12,297 nucleotides of DNA from DASZZV01 sp035544835 (GTDB lineage: Bacteria > Acidobacteriota > Thermoanaerobaculia > Gp7-AA8): contig DASZZV010000182.1 in the NCBI GenBank assembly GCA_035544835.1, forward strand, positions 1-12,297, read 5' to 3'. Each line of letters opens with the position of its first letter. The first letter of the stretch is position 1. Below are positions 7,007-12,297 of this stretch, one piece after another. A program made the position numbers and the translations under genes. A model generated the notes under the pieces. It did no database searches. It saw only the letters and a list, made by a program, of their open reading frames with translations, and was not told the DNA's origin.

Positions 7007-8449
7007 ATGAGCGAGACATCCAGAAATCTTCGAATCGGTATCGTGGTCAGCATCGCGCTGGTCTCGATGATGCTGTTCCTCTTCTTCATCGGATCGAAGC
7101 AGAAGCTCTTTTCGCGGAAGAACGAGTACCTTGTGCAGCTCGACACGGTGAGTGGTCTGGCCGAGGGAAACCCGGTGAACCTTTCCGGCGTGAGCATCGG
7201 GATCATCAAAGACATCACTCTTCCTCTCGATCCGAAGAACCGCCTGGTTCGGATCGTCATCCTGGTCGACCGCAAATACCAGGAACGGATCAGGGGAGAT
7301 TCGCGAGCTCGCCTCAAGAAGCTCGGCCTGATTGCCGCCGACAGTTACATCGACATCTCTCCCGGCACGGAGCGTTATCCGGAGCTCGAGCCCGGGTCGC
7401 TGATCCCCTCGGCGAAGCAGACCAATGTAGATCAGCTCATCGGCCAGGGTGAGGATCTCGTCGACAACTTCGTCGAGATCTCCTATTCGCTCAAGAACAT
7501 TCTCGGACGCGTCGACCGAGGCGAGGGACTGCTGGGTGAGCTGACCACGCAACCGAAGACGAAACAGCGCTTGACCGATACGTTCATGGCCACGTTGAAC
7601 AAGACCAACGGGCTCCTCGATGAAGCCCAGCACGGTCAGGGTCTGATCGGTCGCCTGCTCTCCGATAAAGAGTATGCCGATCAACTCACCGGCTCGCTCA
7701 CCTCGAGCGCGCAGTCCCTGCAGTCTGTGCTCGCCAACCTTCAGCGGAGCTTCGACTCCGGCCAGGGAGCCCTTCCCCTTCTGCTGAATGATCCGGCCAG
7801 CAAGCAGAAGGTGATCGCTCTGATCGAGAATCTCCGCCTGACCTCAGAGCGTCTTGCGCTCCTGACCGAAAGCTTCCAGAACGGACGGGGGCTCGTTCCC
7901 CGCCTGTTGAACGATCGCCCCTACGCCGATCAGACGCTGGAGGAGTTTCAGACGCTCGTGCACCGGCTGAACGAAACGGCTCGTAAGCTCGACGAAGGGG
8001 AAGGATCGGCGGGTCGCCTCATCGCCGATCCCTCCGTCTACGAATCAATCAACGACATTCTGATCGGCATCAACGAGTCGAGCATGCTTCGCTGGCTCGT
8101 AAGGAGCCGTCAGCAGAAGGGGATCGCCCGGCGCTATAAGACCGAAAGCCATGGGAAAGTCCCCGCAGCCGTTACTCCTGTGCCGAAAGGTTCCGAGAAG
8201 GGCAAGGAAAAGGATCAGAAGGCTCCTCCCGCGTCGCAGCCCGGGGCGGAGAACCCGGCGGCGGCTCCCCCGTCCACGACTCCGTCTGTCGCCGAGCCTG
8301 CCGTCCCGCCGTCGACCACGACCTCGGGCTCATCCGTGGCCCCTTCGGAAGCCGCTCCGCCGCCGGCGACGGAAGCCGCGCCGCCTGCGACGCAGACAGT
8401 AGTACCGCCTCCAACCTCTTCAACCATGACACAAGCCTTGTCATCCTGA
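7007..8449 (+). CDS. mlaD: MlaD-type MCE-domain substrate-binding protein with repeats and Pro/Ala-rich tail
   Basis: This periplasmic lipid-binding subunit is expected to form a ring over MlaE. It has 480 residues, against about 180 in E. coli MlaD. A membrane anchor (about 9-29) is followed by the MCE domain (about 38-120, with LAEGNPVNLSGVSIGIIKDI at 51-70). A long helical region with five spaced GxG units comes next (172, 210, 252, 293 and 331), each followed by a Leu-rich stretch and usually D or ND, at a period of about 40 residues. The last about 100 residues are low complexity (Pro, Ala, Ser, Thr), and no further domain is seen. It starts 26 bases after the mlaF stop with only a weak AG-rich leader. 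The last three codons and the stop lie in the following repeat. No MlaC, MlaB or lipoprotein gene follows. The extended architecture suggests a longer periplasm-spanning assembly, which is an inference. Confidence 0.93.
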   Translation: MSETSRNLRIGIVVSIALVSMMLFLFFIGSKQKLFSRKNEYLVQLDTVSGLAEGNPVNLSGVSIGIIKDITLPLDPKNRLVRIVILVDRKYQERIRGDSRARLKKLGLIAADSYIDISPGTERYPELEPGSLIPSAKQTNVDQLIGQGEDLVDNFVEISYSLKNILGRVDRGEGLLGELTTQPKTKQRLTDTFMATLNKTNGLLDEAQHGQGLIGRLLSDKEYADQLTGSLTSSAQSLQSVLANLQRSFDSGQGALPLLLNDPASKQKVIALIENLRLTSERLALLTESFQNGRGLVPRLLNDRPYADQTLEEFQTLVHRLNETARKLDEGEGSAGRLIADPSVYESINDILIGINESSMLRWLVRSRQQKGIARRYKTESHGKVPAAVTPVPKGSEKGKEKDQKAPPASQPGAENPAAAPPSTTPSVAEPAVPPSTTTSGSSVAPSEAAPPPATEAAPPATQTVVPPPTSSTMTQALSS

Positions 8450-8550
8450 GCAAGGGTCGACGCTGCGTCGCCGATGAGGGAAAGAAACGGGCTTGTCATC
8501 CTGAGCAAGGGACAGCGTGCGCGCTGCCACTGAGAAAAGAAACTGAGTGG

Positions 8551-8674
8551 GTGTCATCCCGAGCCGCAGCGAGGGATCTGGGCGGGGGCCTTAGACCCTT
8601 GGCAATCAAATGTTTGCGAGCACCACGATTGATGGGCCCCCGCCCAGATCCCTCGCTGCGGCTCGGGATGACAC
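8551..8674. repeat. Inner 40-bp perfect hairpin of the composite repeat
   Basis: Positions 8551-8590 and 8635-8674 are perfect reverse complements over 40 bases, with a 44-base loop. The same arm occurs at 40-79, and a slightly shorter form frames the repeat at 2613-2740. Transcripts from either side would form a very stable stem, so it could mark the end of both mlaD and polX transcripts. Confidence 0.92.
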
Positions 8675-8796
8675 ATCAGGGAACCCGCGTAAATACAGGG
8701 AGTTTCTTAGAAGCCGCAGCGAAGGATCTCAAGATATAGCGATCTGAAATCAGATCCTGCCGCTGGAGATCCTTCGCCGCGGCGGCTCAGGATGAC
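8598..8796. repeat. Direct repeat, copy B of positions 1-197
   Basis: Positions 8635-8736 are identical to 40-141, and the rest of the about 200 bases is clearly related with small differences. For example, CTGAAATCAG replaces CTGAATTCAG, and 8776-8783 has extra CGG sequence. The two copies have the same orientation and flank the whole engB-mlaD block of about 8.4 kb. Confidence 0.9.
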
Positions 8797-8892
8797 AAGC
8801 ACGTTTCTTTCCCTCATCGGCGACGTTCGCATCGTTCCCCGGCTCGGGATGACAGCAAAGACCGATGGCCTCGTCCCTTCCCCTTCAGCCCC

Positions 8893-10641
8893 TTACGCTT
8901 TCGTCCCCTTGACCGCTCGCGCTTTCCTCTCCGCCAGATACTCCTCCACCTCCTCCACCGGTTTCGTGTTGAAGATCATCTCCGGTGGCAATCCTGCCTT
9001 CCGCGCGACCCACGTCCCGTTTTCGAGGTAGTTGTAGTTCGAGATGGAGTGGGCATCGGGGTGAATGGAGAAGCGCACGCCGCGTGAGAGTGCTCGCGGA
9101 ATCAGCCGCCAGTCGATGTCGAGGCGATGCGGATCCCCGTTGATCTCGATCATCACGCCGTTCTCCGCGGCTGCATCGAAGACCCGATCGAAGTCGGCGT
9201 GGTAGCCATCACGGGACAGCAACTTCCGGCCGGTCATGTGCCCGAGGAAGGTGACGAACGGGTTGGAGAGCGCCTTGACGATCCGCTCGGTCATCTCATC
9301 TTTCTCCATCTTGAATCTCGAGTGGATGGAGGCGACGACGAAGTCGAACCGCCCGGCCAACGTGGCATTGTCGTAATCGATTCCCCCGTCGGCCAGGATG
9401 TCAGCCTCGGTGCCCTTGAAGATCCGCATCGGCTTGAACTGATCCCGAAGCGACTCAACCTCGGCCTGTTGCTGAGCGAGGCGGGACTCGGTCAGCCCGC
9501 CCGCGTAACTCGCCGTAGGCGAGTGATCGGAGATCCCGACGTACTGGAATGCGCGGTCCCGTGCCGCGCCGAACATTTCGGTGAGGGAGTTTTTTCCGTC
9601 GGAGTAAGTGGAATGAACGTGAAATGTCCCGAGAAGGTCTTCCCGATTTACCAGCTTCATTCGCGTTCGGGAGGACGGGAGCTGACCCGACTCACGAAGT
9701 TCCGGCGGAACGAACGGTAGATCGAGTTTCTCAAAAACCGCTGCTTCGTCAGAGAGGGCGACCTTGCGTCCTCTCTTTCGGAGTCCATCACGAAGCAGCG
9801 TGAATCCCTGCTCTGACCCCCGTTCGACCACCGCCCGAACGAATGGGTCGCTCCCGGTTTCCAGGAAAAGCACGGTTGGAAACTCCGCCGTTGTGCAGGC
9901 ATGAACGACGACCGGCGGCCCGCCGGCAACGCGGGCTCGGATGCTGCCGCCGTCGAGATCCTCGGGATCGCTGAGAAGGGCCAGACCGCGAACCTGCTGC
10001 AGTAAATCAGCCGGCTCAGGACCGGAGAGGCAGAATACGATGTCCGACGCGACCTCGAGGCGTCGCCGTACCGTTCCGGCGAGAGCGACATTCTCAACGC
10101 CGTCGAGCTCTCTGAGGCCTGCCACCAGCTCCTCGGCGATTCTTACCGCGGCGCTCAAAAGGAAGCTGGCCTCATGCTTCTTCGTAAACTCGATCCCCTC
10201 GATGAGCTTCTGCTGAGTCCTGACCCCGAAGCCCGGCAGGGAGACGAGTTTGTTTTTCCTGCAGGCTTCCTCAAGCTGCTCGATGGAAGAGATCCCCAGC
10301 TCGTCGTGCAGGGTCCTGATTTTCTTGATGCTGAGCCCCGGAACCTCAATGAGTCCGAGAATTCCGGGCGGGTAGGTGGCACGCAGCTCTTCGAGATAGG
10401 GCGATCTCCCCTTCTCCACGAGCTCGACGATCACCGGCGCGATCCCTTTTCCGATTCCAGGAGTCGATCGAATCGCTCCCGAGCTGACGAAATCGGCCAT
10501 GCTCATCTGCACCGACTCGATCTGCCGGGCGGCATTGAGATAAGCGCGGGCTTTGAACTGATTGCTTTCGCTCAGATCGAGATAGCCTCCTATCTCACGA
10601 AGGGCATTGGCGATATCGCGTTTGTCCGGAACTCGTTTCAC
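8893..10641 (-). CDS. polX: PolX family protein: degenerate polymerase domain plus intact-looking PHP domain
   Basis: This has the architecture of bacterial DNA polymerase X (582 residues, normal length): an 8-kDa-like N-terminal domain, helix-hairpin-helix motifs near 59-66, 99-106 and 134-143, a nucleotidyltransferase region (about 155-320) and a PHP domain (about 335-575). Canonical PolX has GS..RR followed by D-x-D and a third Asp in VDL. Here the motif reads GTVRRR (189-194), SDIV (199-202) and VVVHAC (244-249), so two catalytic Asp appear to be replaced by Val202 and His247. PHP metal ligands are present: HVHSTYSDG (341-349), SDH (371-373), TE (411-412), H440, H468, E499 and HPDAH (527-531). 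The likely start is GTG at 10641, with AAGGGA 8 bases upstream. The frame runs on to 10929 but would then overlap the pyrF start. I infer that it acts as a nuclease rather than a polymerase. Confidence 0.9.
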   Translation of the reverse strand: MKRVPDKRDIANALREIGGYLDLSESNQFKARAYLNAARQIESVQMSMADFVSSGAIRSTPGIGKGIAPVIVELVEKGRSPYLEELRATYPPGILGLIEVPGLSIKKIRTLHDELGISSIEQLEEACRKNKLVSLPGFGVRTQQKLIEGIEFTKKHEASFLLSAAVRIAEELVAGLRELDGVENVALAGTVRRRLEVASDIVFCLSGPEPADLLQQVRGLALLSDPEDLDGGSIRARVAGGPPVVVHACTTAEFPTVLFLETGSDPFVRAVVERGSEQGFTLLRDGLRKRGRKVALSDEAAVFEKLDLPFVPPELRESGQLPSSRTRMKLVNREDLLGTFHVHSTYSDGKNSLTEMFGAARDRAFQYVGISDHSPTASYAGGLTESRLAQQQAEVESLRDQFKPMRIFKGTEADILADGGIDYDNATLAGRFDFVVASIHSRFKMEKDEMTERIVKALSNPFVTFLGHMTGRKLLSRDGYHADFDRVFDAAAENGVMIEINGDPHRLDIDWRLIPRALSRGVRFSIHPDAHSISNYNYLENGTWVARKAGLPPEMIFNTKPVEEVEEYLAERKARAVKGTKA

Positions 10642-10683
10642 GTTGTAGGTCCCTTGCAAGAATATTGTCAAAGTGGCCGGACA

Positions 10684-10788
10684 TTCCGATCGATGTACGC
10701 AAATGTGTTGCAGGCCCTCTGCTGGACGCCCGCTGGACATCGGAAAGTCCAGCCACGAATCGGAACGTTTCACGAGCCTCGTTCCGAT
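10684..10788. promoter_or_regulatory. Four ATCGGAA/TTCCGAT heptamers in the polX-pyrF divergent gap
   Basis: The heptamer occurs as TTCCGAT at 10684-10690, ATCGGAA at 10739-10745, ATCGGAA at 10759-10765 and TTCCGAT at 10782-10788. The last two belong to a perfect 10-base inverted repeat, AATCGGAACG (10758-10767) and CGTTCCGATT (10780-10789), with a 12-base spacer and 22 bases centre to centre. This is the geometry of a dimeric repressor operator placed over a promoter. A separate 7-bp hairpin, GCTGGAC/GTCCAGC, lies at 10732-10753 and overlaps the second heptamer. Regulation of pyrF, polX or both is an inference. Confidence 0.5.
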
Positions 10789-10794
10789 TATGAT
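10789..10794 (+). promoter_or_regulatory. Possible -10 element for pyrF, leaderless
   Basis: TATGAT ends 7 bases before the ATG at 10802, and no Shine-Dalgarno sequence is visible, so transcription could start at the first codon. It directly follows the right half of the inverted repeat at 10758-10789. There is no strong -35; TTTCAC (10768-10773) is only a loose candidate. Confidence 0.3.
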
Positions 10795-10801
10795 CTCGTC
10801 C

Positions 10802-11491
10802 ATGCAGCCAAGAGACCGTCTCATCGTCGCACTCGATCGCTCTTCGCGTGACGAGATTCTCGCTATCGCTGACGAGCTCCACGATGAGGTCGGAATGTTC
10901 AAGATCGGTCTGCAGGCCTTTGTCGCCAACGGTCCCGCGCTGGTTCGTGAACTAACGATGAGAGGCGAGCGGGTTTTTCTCGATCTGAAGTTTCATGACA
11001 TTCCGAACACGGCCGCGCATGCGGTGTCCGAGGCGGTGACGCTTGGTGCCGGGATCGTCAATGTGCATGCCGCGGGCGGCTCGGCGATGATGAAAGCCTG
11101 TGCCGAGGCGGTCTCGGGAGAGAACGTGAGGTTGCTGGCGGTGACTGTTCTTACCAGTCTCGACGCCGGAGAGCTGTTGCGGATCGGGCTTTCCGGCACC
11201 GAGGAAGCCAACGTGCTTCGACTTGCAGAGCTGGCGAAGAGCTCGGGACTCCACGGAGTCGTTGCTTCGCCGCTGGAGATTCGCGCGATTCGTGAGCAGG
11301 CCGGGCCTGGGTTTGTCATTCTGACGCCGGGGATCCGCTCTGTATCGGATGACTCCGGCGATCAGAAACGCACCATGACCGCACGTGAAGCCTTCGCAGC
11401 CGGAGCGGACTACATCGTGGTCGGCCGTCCCATTCTTGGTAGCACCGATCGCAGGGCTGCGGCCCGCCGGATCGTCGAAGAACTGGGCTGA
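10802..11491 (+). CDS. pyrF: Orotidine 5'-phosphate decarboxylase
   Basis: This enzyme converts OMP to UMP, the last step of de novo pyrimidine synthesis, in the cytoplasm. At 229 residues it has the bacterial family length. Visible motifs are VALD (9-12), MFKIGL (32-37), the catalytic DLKFHD (61-66, with Lys63 and Asp66), VHAAGG (88-93), TPGIR (175-179) and the phosphate-binding GADYIVVGRPI (201-211). I chose the ATG at 10802 because the protein then begins a few residues before the first strand, as usual. The ATG at 10790 in the same frame would add four residues. Neither has a ribosome binding site. It is divergent from polX and is not linked to other pyrimidine genes in the window. Confidence 0.96.
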   Translation: MQPRDRLIVALDRSSRDEILAIADELHDEVGMFKIGLQAFVANGPALVRELTMRGERVFLDLKFHDIPNTAAHAVSEAVTLGAGIVNVHAAGGSAMMKACAEAVSGENVRLLAVTVLTSLDAGELLRIGLSGTEEANVLRLAELAKSSGLHGVVASPLEIRAIREQAGPGFVILTPGIRSVSDDSGDQKRTMTAREAFAAGADYIVVGRPILGSTDRRAAARRIVEELG

Positions 11492-11520
11492 CAGCACAGC
11501 GAGTGCATGCCATCCAATTC

Positions 11521-11643
11521 GGAGTGGCGGCATCTTGCCGCCTGGCTCGGCGGCGTTCCCGCGGCGCCGTTCTCGTGGAACATCTCGGATTGGGGCGGCG
11601 GCGCGGGACGCCGCCGGGCCAGGCGACAGGATGTCGCCACTCC
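11521..11643. repeat. Second type of palindromic repeat (GGAGTGGCG...CGCCACTCC)
   Basis: The arms 11521 to about 11568 and about 11594-11643 are imperfect reverse complements. They begin GGAGTGGCG and end CGCCACTCC, and contain GCCTGGC opposite GCCAGGC. The loop is about 25 bases. The sequence is unrelated to the GTCATCC repeats. It starts 30 bases after the pyrF stop. The short frames across it are repeat sequence. Confidence 0.82.
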
Positions 11644-11653
11644 GACAACAAAC

Positions 11654-11684
11654 AAAAAAGACCCGCAGGAGCGGGGCCTTTCTA
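11654..11684. terminator. Intrinsic terminator serving the minus-strand gene, perhaps also pyrF
   Basis: The stem is CCCGC (11662-11666) with GCGGG (11671-11675), loop AGGA, and some weaker outer pairs. Read on the minus strand the stem is followed by six T (11659 down to 11654), a good intrinsic terminator 20-50 bases after the stop at 11703. On the plus strand it is followed only by CCTTTCTATTT, a weaker tail for pyrF. Confidence 0.75.
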
Positions 11685-11702
11685 TTTGCCAGTGACTCGA
11701 TT

Positions 11703-12297
11703 CTAGTGGCGGCCTCCACGTCGGCGGTTGGTGCAGTTCGCCCCGGGACCATTGAAGAGAATCGTCTTGGAGCCGAACTGGCGGCGGTTTCTGAGTGTAT
11801 CGGTGGCAACTACTCGCAGCGTGTGCAGACCGGCCGGGGTCTCGTTGAGGTTGACCGGCACCCTCCATCCGAGCACCGGCGTCACGGAGCTGACGTCATT
11901 GCGGGGAAGCGTCAGAGTTCCGAATCCCAGAAAGGCGTTGTCCAGGAACAGCTCGATCGAGGTGATCTTCTGTTTCCCGGTGACGTAGCCGCGGATCTCG
12001 GCGTTGGAGCAGGGGAGCGCATCGACGCTGTCGAACTCGATCTTGCCGGCGATCTGGTCGCAGGCGCCATAGACCTGGGTTCCGGTCAGCTCACCGACCA
12101 CGTAGACATTGGGGCCGACCGCTATGGGATTGTCTTTGAACTCGTCGAACATGACCGAAGAGACGTTTTCGTAGATGCGATCATCGGAGCCTTCGTAGGC
12201 GGGAACACTGAAGTCGAAGACGTCGAAGGCGATCGTCCGCGCCGGGCGCTGCGTCATCGGATCGCGCTCGTTCACCAGTGTGATCAGGCGGCTGTCA
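11703..12297 (-). CDS. Hypothetical secreted protein with Ig-like C-terminal region, partial (N-terminus beyond window)
   Basis: The frame is open to the right edge, giving about 197 residues of C-terminal sequence. There is an in-frame GTG at 12275, but the residues before it (RLITLV) continue smoothly, so the gene most likely starts outside. I do not recognise a named family. The part from about 11715 to 12010 reads as a beta-sandwich of the bacterial Ig-like kind: IRGYVTG, SIELFLDN, GWRVPVNLN, then AGLHTLRVVATD and a final strand SKTILFNG. Three Cys are present (in GACDQ, PCSN and NCTN) and the protein ends in the basic tail RRRGGRH. I infer a cell-surface or secreted role. A terminator follows at 11654-11684. 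Confidence 0.7.
   Translation of the reverse strand, partial: DSRLITLVNERDPMTQRPARTIAFDVFDFSVPAYEGSDDRIYENVSSVMFDEFKDNPIAVGPNVYVVGELTGTQVYGACDQIAGKIEFDSVDALPCSNAEIRGYVTGKQKITSIELFLDNAFLGFGTLTLPRNDVSSVTPVLGWRVPVNLNETPAGLHTLRVVATDTLRNRRQFGSKTILFNGPGANCTNRRRGGRH

Larger units (their letters stand above)
8438..8854. repeat. Composite nested palindrome of GTCATCC-type units between mlaD and polX
   Basis: This stretch fills almost all of the gap between two convergent genes. On the plus strand three units start with GTCATCC (about 8440, 8495 and 8553). On the minus strand three units start with the same head, ending at plus-strand positions about 8674, 8796 and 8853. The arms 8466-8505 and 8786-8825 are reverse complements with 39 of 40 matches (mismatch at 8490/8801). 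The outer heads (8440-8451 and 8842-8853) are also paired. Two left units contain small hairpins of their own (8458-8470, 8513-8526). No open frame here looks like a protein. The remaining 8855-8892 has no visible feature. Confidence 0.9.

Noticed and set aside
10641..10671. Minus-strand TTGACA (10671-10666) with TACAAC as a polX promoter
   Set aside because: The TACAAC abuts the GTG start, so transcription would begin inside the gene; it is inconsistent with the visible ribosome binding site.
10642..10929. N-terminal extension of PolX to 10929
   Set aside because: The frame is open, but it would overlap the pyrF start and control region. The extra residues are low-complexity Ser/Arg sequence with no family match, and the GTG at 10641 has a good ribosome binding site.

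Overview
The window looks like chromosomal DNA of a diderm (Gram-negative type) bacterium with moderately high GC. The diderm reading rests on a PBP1B-type peptidoglycan synthase and a MlaE/MlaF/MlaD-type lipid ABC transporter. Starts include ATG, GTG and TTG. The gene set and the abundant intergenic GTCATCC palindromic repeats would suit an Acidobacteriota-like or similar environmental lineage, but this assignment is a low-confidence inference from general impression. No rRNA, tRNA, CRISPR array, integrase or transposase gene was seen.

Layout. Positions 1-379 hold a partial intergenic repeat cluster (copy A) and then the short leader of engB. A plus-strand block follows: engB (380-988) is 2 bases from rho (991-2583). 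Next come a large hairpin repeat (2613-2740), a mrcB-like bifunctional penicillin-binding protein (2807-5257), an inverted heptamer array (5254-5368), and an mlaE-mlaF-mlaD operon (5387-8449). A composite nested palindrome (8438-8854) separates this block from a convergent minus-strand PolX/PHP-family gene (8893-10641). PolX is divergent from pyrF (10802-11491), and the 160-base gap between them carries four copies of one heptamer, ATCGGAA. pyrF converges on the C-terminal part of a minus-strand gene that runs off the right edge (11703-12297). Between these two lie a second kind of palindromic repeat and an intrinsic terminator.

How the genes fit together. EngB (ribosome assembly) and Rho (transcription termination) are housekeeping functions in tight linkage. 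PBP1B and the Mla-type transporter both serve the cell envelope, one making peptidoglycan and the other moving phospholipid across it. PolX and PyrF are unrelated housekeeping or repair genes that share a divergent control region.

The most interesting points are: (i) the PolX protein appears to have lost two of the three catalytic aspartates of its polymerase domain while its PHP nuclease motifs are intact; (ii) the intergenic repeats form symmetric nested palindromes, and two of them supply the stop codon of the gene before them; (iii) an inverted heptamer array has unit variants that pair fully only in the minus-strand RNA; (iv) there is an operator-like heptamer cluster between polX and pyrF. 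I see no clear new multi-gene system. The protein-coding genes are mostly standard families.
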